64,000 bases of DNA. Source: Peribacillus sp044761665 (GTDB lineage: Bacteria; Bacillota; Bacilli; Bacillales; DSM-1321). The translations under genes and the position numbers were made by a program. The stretch spans positions 186,001-250,000 of the forward strand of contig NZ_JBIWCW010000003.1 in assembly GCF_044761665.1 (NCBI RefSeq), written 5' to 3'. The notes below the pieces were generated by a model. It saw nothing but the letters and a program-made list of their open reading frames with translations, ran no database searches and was not told where the DNA came from. This document shows positions 6,941 to 14,335 of this stretch, one piece after another. The stretch's first letter is position 1; every line of letters starts with the position of its first letter.

Positions 6941-9058
6941 TCACTCGGGATTGGAGTCTACAGCCTTGTCTTCATCCGTATCCCCTTTTAATCTCTTCTC
7001 TTTCAGTTTGAAATAGGCATCCATGACGGCTTCCCCAATCCGTTTGTTAATATCATCGGCAGCGGAACCTTGGTAAACCCATGGAGTTATGACTGAAAAG
7101 GCCACTTCCGGTTTATCGTGTGGAGCGTAACCTACGAGTGTGAGATTGATAGTCGGTACAGGTTCGCTATATTCTTTTCTTCGCGGTCCATCATAAAAGG
7201 CCTGAGCCGTACCTGTTTTCGCCGCTGGGTGGTATGACTTACCGGCAAAAGCACTATAGGCTGTCCCGCCAGGTTCCTGTGCAACCTGTCTGAAACCTTC
7301 TTGAATGCGTTGAATCCAAATATCTTCCCCGTCCAAATCGTTTAATACTTTCGGATCCACGGATTGGAACACAGGTCCCAATGTCCCGTGTTTATCAGAG
7401 GGGTCCCTGATTTCCTTAACGACATGGGGCTCTAATCTTTTTCCACCATTTGCAATGGTCGATACGTATTGTGCTAATTGCATCGCTGTATAGGTATCAT
7501 ACTGCCCAATCGATAAATCGAGTAGCAACCCGTCTTTTGAAGTATCCACCCCTTTGAAACCGGCAGATTCATTGGGAAGGTCAATGCCCGTACGGACCCC
7601 TAACCCAAATTGCGCATAATGATTTCTAAGTTTGGTGAAGACCCCACTCTCAAGTCCCAATCTTTGATGTGGACTATAATGTCCGCCACCAATCTTGATT
7701 GCCGTCAAGAACATATAAACATTCGATGATTTTTTTAATGCTGTTACATCGGATACGTACCCTAAGTTGCTGTATGATTTTTTTGGTTTGGCTCCAGCTA
7801 GGTAAAGCGGTTGGTCATAAAGGGTTGTTCCAGGAGAGATGACACCCGTTTGAAAACCTGAGTAAACCGTCGCCCCTTTTACAGAGGAACCAATCGTATA
7901 AGATGTGGTGATCGTTCCAAGCGAAAAATCATTGATCTCGGTGGCTCCGGTTTTACTATTACGCCCGTATTGTTTTCCTGCCATCGTCAGGACTTCACCA
8001 GTATTGGGATCCATTAATACGACGAAGGCACGATCTAATAAGTAGGTGTTTCCTTTCGCTTTCGTTCTCTGTAATTCTGTTTTAATAATCTTGTCTACAG
8101 TTTCCTGAAGCTCCATATCGATGGTCAATACTAAATCTTTTCCGCTTTCCCCCTCGGTTACAGGCACAGTCTCAACCACTTCGCCTTTACTCAGAATGTT
8201 TTCCACTTTTGCCTTTTTTCCTTGGAGGACATCTTCATATTGCTTTTCAATGTAGCTTTTTCCGACTCGGTCATTCCGGGTATAGTCCCGTGATAGGTAA
8301 TAGTCGAGATTTTCGCTAGGAAGGCCTTCTTCAGAGGAGGAAACTTTCCCGAGTACTGACCTCAATGTGTCTCCATATTTATAGGATCTATCCCAATCTG
8401 TCGTAACATCGACCCCAGGCAAATCGGATAAATGCTCACTGACCCTAGCAAACTCTTTCTTTGTCACTCCTTTATTCTTAACAATGGCCGGCGTAAGTGC
8501 ATAGCCGCTATTAAACTCTCGGAAAATTGCTAGAACTTCCAATTCATCCTTAGTGAATTCATTGATGTTTTCTTCAGTAATCCGGTCTAGTTGAAGTTTA
8601 TACAAATCTTTTTCTTCCAATTTCTTTTCTTCTACTTTCTTTCTGTCAGCTTTCGTGATCAAAGCCTCTGCCTTTTTTGGATTTTTTATGATCCAGAAAT
8701 CTTTCCTGTCGCGTTCCGTGATTTTCTTTGTATCCTTTGTTATCAAAGTGGCGAGGGTTTCGGCCGTTTTGACCATCTCGGCAGTCTTCGTGTTTGGGTA
8801 TTTCGTATAGGTAATCGCATTAAGCGGATCATTATCAACAACCGGGTTCAAGTAGCGGTCGTACATTTTGCCACGGGGAACGGGTGTATTGACAACATCA
8901 TTTTCCGTCCGATCCACTTCACGTAAATAATCATCTCCATAGACGATTTGCACGATACCAAGCCTGATAACCAAGGCGGAAAATAAAACGAATATTAAAA
9001 AGAACATAAAGTTCAGTCGGAAAGGAATTGGATTTTTTTTCTTCTTTTCTTTCTTCAT
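6941..9058 (-). CDS. Class B penicillin-binding protein, PBP2/PbpA-PbpH type transpeptidase
   Basis: A 705-residue peptidoglycan transpeptidase. A lysine-rich cytoplasmic start (MKKEKKKKNPIPFR) precedes one membrane anchor (about residues 15-37). A PBP dimerisation region follows, with PVPRGKMYDRYLNP and an inserted lysine-rich helical stretch (about 110-190). The transpeptidase motifs are SSVK (in TIGSSVKGAT), SSN (KKSSNVYMF) and KTG (AAKTGTAQAF). Length and architecture match the rod-shape-specific PbpA (716 aa) and PbpH (704 aa) of B. subtilis, which build the lateral wall. I cannot decide which of the two it corresponds to. It is monocistronic, with an AAAGGAATG site upstream of the ATG. 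Confidence 0.93.
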   Translation of the reverse strand: MKKEKKKKNPIPFRLNFMFFLIFVLFSALVIRLGIVQIVYGDDYLREVDRTENDVVNTPVPRGKMYDRYLNPVVDNDPLNAITYTKYPNTKTAEMVKTAETLATLITKDTKKITERDRKDFWIIKNPKKAEALITKADRKKVEEKKLEEKDLYKLQLDRITEENINEFTKDELEVLAIFREFNSGYALTPAIVKNKGVTKKEFARVSEHLSDLPGVDVTTDWDRSYKYGDTLRSVLGKVSSSEEGLPSENLDYYLSRDYTRNDRVGKSYIEKQYEDVLQGKKAKVENILSKGEVVETVPVTEGESGKDLVLTIDMELQETVDKIIKTELQRTKAKGNTYLLDRAFVVLMDPNTGEVLTMAGKQYGRNSKTGATEINDFSLGTITTSYTIGSSVKGATVYSGFQTGVISPGTTLYDQPLYLAGAKPKKSYSNLGYVSDVTALKKSSNVYMFLTAIKIGGGHYSPHQRLGLESGVFTKLRNHYAQFGLGVRTGIDLPNESAGFKGVDTSKDGLLLDLSIGQYDTYTAMQLAQYVSTIANGGKRLEPHVVKEIRDPSDKHGTLGPVFQSVDPKVLNDLDGEDIWIQRIQEGFRQVAQEPGGTAYSAFAGKSYHPAAKTGTAQAFYDGPRRKEYSEPVPTINLTLVGYAPHDKPEVAFSVITPWVYQGSAADDINKRIGEAVMDAYFKLKEKRLKGDTDEDKAVDSNPE

Positions 9059-9413
9059 TTAATTCATTCCTTTCTATATTAAAAGTAAAAAAATTCCTAA
9101 ATCTAATGATATATAAAACTGTCTTATTTTTCTATCATTATTCCTTAATATTCTCTTAAATAGAAAAAAATTGATTAAGATATATAAATTGCATAAAAGA
9201 AGGCGAGAGATTGTGCAGGAAAAAATGGTGGACCAGTTAGCGGATTTGGCGTACTTCATTCCTTTATTGGATGGAACAAGCATGGCACCAACCGAACTGA
9301 GTAAATGGTGAAATCGCAGCGGTGAACCTGTTCTATTTATCTTTAGTTTTAGCTGTGTTGAAGGTAAGGGCTGATATTTTGATATAATGAAAGAAAAGAA
9401 TTGATGTGGAAGT
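9059..9413. other. Intergenic region with a 32-codon ORF of uncertain status
   Basis: This divergent intergenic stretch is AT-rich on its left. A 32-codon ORF begins at GTG 9213 behind GAAGGCGAGAGA and ends at 9311. Its peptide begins MQEKMVDQLADLAYFIPLL. The composition looks more like a gene remnant or short peptide than random sequence, but I cannot name a family. Nothing else stands out before the DUF3885 gene. Confidence 0.3.
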
Positions 9414-10055
9414 ATGCTTTTAAATGATTATATGAATGAAAATTTTCCTAACTTAAATCTTAGACCAGCTTTGTTTTATAACTGGGAAGTCGGCATACGC
9501 TTCGAGTTAGGGATAGAATGGGAAGTTGGAAATCATTTTAAAAACGATCCTTATACACGAGGGGCATACAAGAGGGCTGTCACGTTGTTTGAATCATTGC
9601 ATTCACAAGAGGAGGACGTTATTGTTGTCGTAGATGTGGATGATTTTGGAGATGGAAAAACCTATAAACACAAAACGAAGATCTTTGCTAAATATATCTA
9701 CGAAAAAACACTGTTATATAAATTAAAGCATACAGAAATGCCTTATATTTTCCCTGAAGAGGATGAAGAGGGTAAATATAAGACAAATAGATTTACACTA
9801 CAATGCAAAGTATCAGATATGAGATACATTCCATTGTTAAAAGCAGTATGTAATCAGGATTTAGGTATCCAACCAAGTATTTATCAAAGGATTTATTTTT
9901 TAAATATCAAAAGGAGAACCATTTTTCACGTTTATGATGATAGAGGCTGTGATTTGCTTGCTACCTCACCTGACTCTATACGGGACATTTACAATACATA
10001 CAATGATTGGATATTAGATTACGACAAGGACGTAATCGATAAAGTGTTTAAATGA
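9414..10055 (+). CDS. DUF3885 domain-containing protein
   Basis: A 213-residue soluble protein that I place in the DUF3885 family. Evidence is the opening NEN[FY]PNL-type segment, the paired LRPALFYNWEVGIRFELG block (about residues 16-33), YKRAVTLFESLF-like helix, acidic DDFGDGKTYKH and a C-terminal IYFLNIKRRTIFHVYDDRGCDL block. The family is common in bacilli, often in several paralogs near variable loci, and has no established function. ATG 9414 is preceded by GATGTGGA. AT content appears somewhat higher than in neighbouring genes. A clear terminator follows. No toxin or immunity partner is visible beside it. Confidence 0.8.
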   Translation: MLLNDYMNENFPNLNLRPALFYNWEVGIRFELGIEWEVGNHFKNDPYTRGAYKRAVTLFESLHSQEEDVIVVVDVDDFGDGKTYKHKTKIFAKYIYEKTLLYKLKHTEMPYIFPEEDEEGKYKTNRFTLQCKVSDMRYIPLLKAVCNQDLGIQPSIYQRIYFLNIKRRTIFHVYDDRGCDLLATSPDSIRDIYNTYNDWILDYDKDVIDKVFK

Positions 10056-10107
10056 AAATTAATCCTTGTTTAATAAATGATTGCTTAGAAAAAAGGGACA
10101 TTCAAGT

Positions 10108-10144
10108 AAAATGAGCTTAGATATACATTTTGAGCTCATTTTTT
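10108..10144 (+). terminator. Terminator of the DUF3885 gene
   Basis: AAAATGAGCT (10108-10117) pairs with AGCTCATTTT (10133-10142), followed by further T residues, about 50 bases after the stop codon. Confidence 0.8.
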
Positions 10145-10238
10145 ATATGGATTTTTAAATCAACCTTTGCCTTTATCCTATCTTTAGTTTTTACTACGCC
10201 ATGCATGATGACCTTCCTTGGCTATCTAAGCACAATGT

Positions 10239-10604
10239 TTAATGGCCTTCTTTCTCTCGCGATGTAAGAGTATAGGGTGTACGGTCGGTCACACTGATTA
10301 TTTCAGTGAAATACCTACAAAGTTCGAGCCACTTTTCGGGATAGATCGCTATAAAACGTTCCATTGCCTCAATGGAATGGAGGATTAGACAATCGATCCG
10401 TTTCACTTGTTTATTCTGCAGGTTAAAGAGAAGCACATGTGGAATGGTGTAATACGGATAGAGTTGATAGGGATTCAGTATAACCGGGGAAATATTATTT
10501 TCTTCTATAAACTTGGTTGTCACGATTTTTTGGATGGCGAAGCTTTCGCTCGGATGTAAGTCTCCTATGGCGTAATGTGGATTCATCAGTACAATGCCTC
10601 TCAT
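10239..10604 (-). CDS. Hypothetical protein, 121 aa
   Basis: I do not recognise this gene. The 121-residue product is soluble and of mixed composition, with aromatic-rich NPYQLYPYYTIPHVLLFNLQ (about residues 44-63) and a basic C-terminus. The start at 10604 (ATGAGAGGC) follows GGGTGAAACAAA on the minus strand, a fair site. ATG seven codons in is an alternative start. It lies about 90 bases downstream of the DUF2515 gene on the same strand and could share its transcript. No membrane segment or enzyme motif is visible. Confidence 0.55.
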   Translation of the reverse strand: MRGIVLMNPHYAIGDLHPSESFAIQKIVTTKFIEENNISPVILNPYQLYPYYTIPHVLLFNLQNKQVKRIDCLILHSIEAMERFIAIYPEKWLELCRYFTEIISVTDRTPYTLTSREKEGH

Positions 10605-10697
10605 TTTGTTTCACCCATTCTTTTTTTGTACCCATTGTTGCCAAATGAAGGAGTGGGTATTCAAGATGGGAGGCATGCATTCAAGATGAAGCATGTA

Positions 10698-11813
10698 TCA
10701 AATGAAAGATTTCAGTTCATTGATGGTTTTTAGCTGCTGGACATTTTCGAACACTTTACTTGTCAGGTCCGTTCTTTTAACGCTCGGCAAGGTTTGTAAA
10801 TCATAGATGAAGGTTTCTTTCGTAAACCAGTCCGTTTGGGGTAAAGGGAAAACGGGACGATCAGGCCAGGCGGTAGGGAGCGTTGGGCTGTAGACTTTCG
10901 CTTTGTCACCGGATATGGTTTTAGAGGTGTAGACGTCATCCCAATAATCTTCCCGAGAACCGGTATGAGGAGTGGTGTTTGCGAATTGTTCAACACCTTT
11001 TAAAGTCACAGGGTGTTGATAGAGAAGCTGATATAGGAATTTTCCCGTCTCGATTCGTTGAAACGGATCGCCAAATCGCGAAACGGTCAGGCCGGTCAAC
11101 GAATAAAGTTTTTTCTGATGCGCATAAGGGAAGAGCACAGTCGTAAAGCCTAACAGTTCCTGTAGCCGGAAATCGAGCCTTCTAAGGATGTCACCATGAC
11201 TGGAGCGCTTCAATACACGTTCCTCAAGCATTCTTTGTTCATTGATAATCAAGGCGGTGGTCAAAAGCCGAGAGTGGGGCTCATTCAAAAAGGATTCCCA
11301 TATTGGGGCCATGAAGTTGGAAATATGAAAGGATTGCAAAAATTTCCTTAAGGGAATTTTTTTTTGCTTGGCTGTTTCATATAAAAGAAGCTGTGGAAAG
11401 ACATCTGCAAAGATGGCTGAATTTGCCCGTTCGAGGAAAAGGAAAAATTTTTGCCGATCCTCGCCGGTAAGTAAATGGGTCATGGAAGAACTGGTCAAGT
11501 CAGTCATATGGTAGCCTCCGTTCCTGGAAACCATATGAGCCAAAAAGGACCAATGCACTTCGGGGTTGCGCCGGTAATAGGAAAGGTAAGCCTGGGTCCT
11601 TGTCAAATTATTCCGGTTCAAGGCCGTAGTCTCCGCTCGGACCCTTTTCATAAGAGACGTTTCATCGGGAAAGAAAACGATGGATTCATTAGTAGGCTCT
11701 TTAAGCTCAGTCAATAACTTGGATTTTAATGTATCAAATTTCGCTGGCTCTAAGACTGGTTTAATCTTGAGTGGAGGTTTACCCAACAGCTTCTGCACAT
11801 ATTGCGAGAACAT
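10698..11813 (-). CDS. DUF2515 family protein (YppC-like)
   Basis: A 371-residue protein of the DUF2515 family, represented in B. subtilis by YppC. Supporting features are the N-terminal NRNNLTRTQAYLSYYRRNPE block (about residues 71-90), EVHWSFLAHMVSRNGGYHMTDL, RANSAIFADVFPQLLLYE, and the tyrosine/tryptophan-rich C-terminal third (TGSREDYWDDVYTSK). The family is largely restricted to bacilli, and its function is unknown. There is no signal peptide. B. subtilis yppC lies near recU and ponA. That context is absent here, so this could be a paralog or a relocated gene. Confidence 0.8.
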   Translation of the reverse strand: MFSQYVQKLLGKPPLKIKPVLEPAKFDTLKSKLLTELKEPTNESIVFFPDETSLMKRVRAETTALNRNNLTRTQAYLSYYRRNPEVHWSFLAHMVSRNGGYHMTDLTSSSMTHLLTGEDRQKFFLFLERANSAIFADVFPQLLLYETAKQKKIPLRKFLQSFHISNFMAPIWESFLNEPHSRLLTTALIINEQRMLEERVLKRSSHGDILRRLDFRLQELLGFTTVLFPYAHQKKLYSLTGLTVSRFGDPFQRIETGKFLYQLLYQHPVTLKGVEQFANTTPHTGSREDYWDDVYTSKTISGDKAKVYSPTLPTAWPDRPVFPLPQTDWFTKETFIYDLQTLPSVKRTDLTSKVFENVQQLKTINELKSFI

Positions 11814-11895
11814 ACAATCACCACGGATGTTTTTCGGTTAGTATATGCAGAGCAGTCAAGAAAGGGGCGTTGCTCCTGCAGTGCCCTCATCTAAA

Positions 11896-12063
11896 TCAAT
11901 GATTTTTCTTCTTATTGCGGTATAAAATAATATAATAGACAATCCAGAAAAGCGCCACAGGAATGAAAGCTAATGGACTGTATTTTGGCGGAACGACAAA
12001 TGCGATGAAGATCGCCGACAATAAAAACGGAACGGCTAGTAGGATATAGCTTTGCCAATTCAT
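11896..12063 (-). CDS. Small membrane protein, 55 aa
   Basis: A 55-codon ORF read on the minus strand from ATG 12063 to TGA 11896. The peptide begins MNWQSYILLAVPFLLSAIFI and ends in a basic tail (YRNKKKNH). Two hydrophobic segments (about residues 5-25 and 30-47) make it a likely two-helix membrane protein. A very strong ribosome binding site, AAGGAGGTTCTTTTC, precedes the ATG at ideal spacing, which is the main reason for calling it. No function can be assigned. Confidence 0.65.
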   Translation of the reverse strand: MNWQSYILLAVPFLLSAIFIAFVVPPKYSPLAFIPVALFWIVYYIILYRNKKKNH

Positions 12064-12138
12064 GAAAAGAACCTCCTTAAGGTTGCGTCATTTCTATAGG
12101 ATAAAGGATTATTCAACAATAATCTAGAAAAGTCACAA

Positions 12139-12167
12139 TTGACAAAAATATACACCCGTAGTACTCT
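12139..12167 (+). promoter_or_regulatory. Candidate promoter of the bmr leader and operon
   Basis: TTGACA (12139-12144), a 17-base spacer and TACTCT (12162-12167). The -35 is perfect and the -10 is poor, which would suit a promoter needing derepression. It would start transcription about 45 bases ahead of the leader ORF at 12221. Confidence 0.45.
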
Positions 12168-12220
12168 TTAAAAACAAGTTAAATATTTCCAAAGTTACTA
12201 TCTAAAAGGAGGTGGGCGTC

Positions 12221-12301
12221 ATGACTACATTCGATAGGCAAAAACCAGCTATAATCGTATATCTTCATATGTCAGCCTGCCCTGAAGCATGGTCTTTATA
12301 A
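12221..12301 (+). CDS. Leader peptide upstream of bmrCD, 26 aa (BmrB-like role)
   Basis: A 26-codon ORF beginning MTTFDRQKPAIIVYLHMSAC and ending PEAWSL. It starts at ATG 12221 behind AAAAGGAGGTGGGCGTC, one of the strongest ribosome binding sites in the window. Its stop codon lies inside the left arm of a hairpin (12296-12316), and two terminator-like hairpins follow before bmrC. In B. subtilis, bmrCD is controlled by ribosome-mediated transcription attenuation over a leader ORF, bmrB. The layout here matches that principle although this peptide is shorter than BmrB (54 codons). Translation and role are inference. Confidence 0.6.
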   Translation: MTTFDRQKPAIIVYLHMSACPEAWSL

Positions 12302-12427
12302 GCATTAGGCTTATAAGTTTCTTTAGGTTTAACTCGCGCAGGTTGTGGAATATTCGCGGCCTGCTTTTTCATGCGTTTTCTGACGTATATTAAAAAGCTT
12401 CCGCTTAATCATGCGGAGCTTTTTTTG
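12296..12427 (+). promoter_or_regulatory. Transcription attenuator region of the bmrCD leader
   Basis: Three hairpins lie in series. The first, TTATAAGC (12296-12303) with GCTTATAA (12309-12316), overlaps the leader-ORF stop codon. The second pairs GCAGG (12338-12342) with CCTGC (12360-12364), extends inward with G-U pairs, and is followed by TTTTTC. The third pairs AAAAAGCTTCCGC (12392-12404) with GCGGAGCTTTTT (12413-12424), with one bulge, and ends in a long T run. It is a classic intrinsic terminator about 150 bases before bmrC. A terminator inside an untranslated leader implies conditional readthrough, plausibly set by ribosome position on the leader ORF. Confidence 0.65.
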
Positions 12428-12583
12428 TTTAGGGGACCAGGGTGTGCCAAGCATCCTTTCCATATAAAAATGTTGATAGGAGGAATGTCAGATGAGACAA
12501 ATGACAGGGCTATGTTTACTTCAACCGGGAGATCCCAATAGTGGCTAGTGACTCTTAGGTGACTACGTAAGGAGGATGAATGC

Positions 12584-14335
12584 ATGTTTGCGATATTCAA
12601 GAAGCTGGGCTGGTTCTTCAAGGAGCAGTGGCAGCGCTATACCTGGGCAATTATTTTTTTATGTTTAGTGAATGCAATGGAAGTCATTCCGCCAAGGATT
12701 GTAGGGAATGCCATCGATGATATGAACAATGGCAGCATGACCCAAGAAGCTTTACTGCAATATGTTATCTATTTGCTTGTTCTTATGTGTGCAAGCTATT
12801 TATTTGGATACTTATGGAGTTACCTTTTGTTTGGCGGTGGAAATTTGGTCGAACGAAAAATCAGGTCCGGGTTCATGGGGCATATACTGAAAATGGCACC
12901 CACTTTTTACGAGAAAAACCGCACCGGGGATTTGATGGCAAGGGCAACCAATGATTTAAAAGCCATCTCGCAAACGGCTGGTTTCGGGATATTGACACTG
13001 GTCGACTCGGTCGTTTTCACGTTCATGGTCGTCATTATGATGGGTATGACAGTCAGTTGGCAACTGACCATCGCGGCTATACTGCCACTGCCGATCATGG
13101 CCCTCATGATGCAAATATATGTGAAGAAAATTTATAAGCGATTTACGGAAGCGCAATCAGCTTTTGGTGACCTGAATGATAAAGTCTTGGAGTCCATTTC
13201 CGGCGTGCGCGTCATACGGGCTTACGTTCAGGAAAGGGAAGATGAGAAGCGATTCGATGAGATGACGGAGAATGTCTACCGTAAAAATCTTGAAGTGGCC
13301 AAAATCGATGCCCTTTTCGATCCGACGATCACCGTCATTATCGGCATTAGTTATTTAATCGGCCTGGGTTACGGGGCATACCTTGTATTTCAACAAGCCA
13401 TCACGCTTGGAGGCCTTGTGTCATTCAATGTATATCTAGGCATGCTGATTTGGCCGATGATCGCCGTCGGTGAATTAATCAATGTCATGCAAAGGGGGAA
13501 TGCCTCATTGGATCGTGTTCAAGATACCCTTTCATATGAAGCCGATGTGACAGACCCATTGAAACCAGAGGCAATACTCAATCCGGAGGATATTCAGTTC
13601 AACCAAGTCAGCTTTACGTATCCTTCTTCAAAAGTGGTGAATCTCTCCGATATATCCGTGCAATTGGAACAAGGTCGCACTTTAGGGATCGTCGGTAAGA
13701 CAGGGAGTGGAAAAACGACGTTCGTGAAGCAGCTGCTGCGGGAATACCCTCTAGGAAGCGGGGAAGTCTTGTTTGCGGGGATACCGATAGAACAGCTTGA
13801 ACTAGCGGATATCCGCGGTAAAATCGGATATGTCCCACAAGACCACTTTTTATTTTCACAGTCTGTGAAGGATAATATCCTCTTTGGAAAACTGGATGCT
13901 ACGGAAGAAGAACTCGTGGAAGCGATCCGGCTTGCGGATTTTGAGAAGGATGTTACGACACTACCCCATCAGCTTGAAACGCTGGTCGGCGAAAAGGGGG
14001 TCGCTCTTTCTGGGGGTCAAAAGCAACGAATTTCAATCGCTAGAGCCCTCATTAAAAACCCGGAAATCCTGATTTTAGATGATTCTCTCTCAGCCGTGGA
14101 CGCGAAAACCGAAACGACGATCATCAACAACATCCAAAATGAACGAGCGGGGAAAACGACGATCATCACGACCCACCGTTTATCGGCCGTCCAACATGCG
14201 GATCATATCATCGTGCTCGACAGTGGTTCGATTATAGAAGAGGGAACACATGTCAGTTTGTTGCAGCAAGGTGGTTGGTATAAGGAGCAATATGAGCGGC
14301 AGCAGATTGACGAAGGAACGGAGGTGGGGGCATGA
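12584..14335 (+). CDS. bmrC: Heterodimeric multidrug ABC exporter subunit BmrC
   Basis: A 583-residue half-transporter with an N-terminal six-helix exporter domain (about residues 15-310) and a C-terminal ATPase domain. Walker A is GKTGSGKTT (about 369-377), the signature LSGGQ (about 475) and Walker B ILILDDSLS (about 493-501). The residue after the Walker B aspartate is Asp instead of the catalytic Glu, which marks this as the subunit contributing a degenerate ATP site. Size and order match B. subtilis BmrC (YheI), which pairs with BmrD to export several drugs. It starts at ATG 12584 after GTAAGGAGGATGAATGC and overlaps bmrD by four bases. Confidence 0.9.
   Translation: MFAIFKKLGWFFKEQWQRYTWAIIFLCLVNAMEVIPPRIVGNAIDDMNNGSMTQEALLQYVIYLLVLMCASYLFGYLWSYLLFGGGNLVERKIRSGFMGHILKMAPTFYEKNRTGDLMARATNDLKAISQTAGFGILTLVDSVVFTFMVVIMMGMTVSWQLTIAAILPLPIMALMMQIYVKKIYKRFTEAQSAFGDLNDKVLESISGVRVIRAYVQEREDEKRFDEMTENVYRKNLEVAKIDALFDPTITVIIGISYLIGLGYGAYLVFQQAITLGGLVSFNVYLGMLIWPMIAVGELINVMQRGNASLDRVQDTLSYEADVTDPLKPEAILNPEDIQFNQVSFTYPSSKVVNLSDISVQLEQGRTLGIVGKTGSGKTTFVKQLLREYPLGSGEVLFAGIPIEQLELADIRGKIGYVPQDHFLFSQSVKDNILFGKLDATEEELVEAIRLADFEKDVTTLPHQLETLVGEKGVALSGGQKQRISIARALIKNPEILILDDSLSAVDAKTETTIINNIQNERAGKTTIITTHRLSAVQHADHIIVLDSGSIIEEGTHVSLLQQGGWYKEQYERQQIDEGTEVGA

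Noticed and set aside
12221..12301. Lantibiotic-like or bacteriocin precursor peptide next to an ABC exporter
   Set aside because: No GG leader, no modification genes, and the exporter is of the BmrCD multidrug type without a peptidase domain. A regulatory leader fits better.
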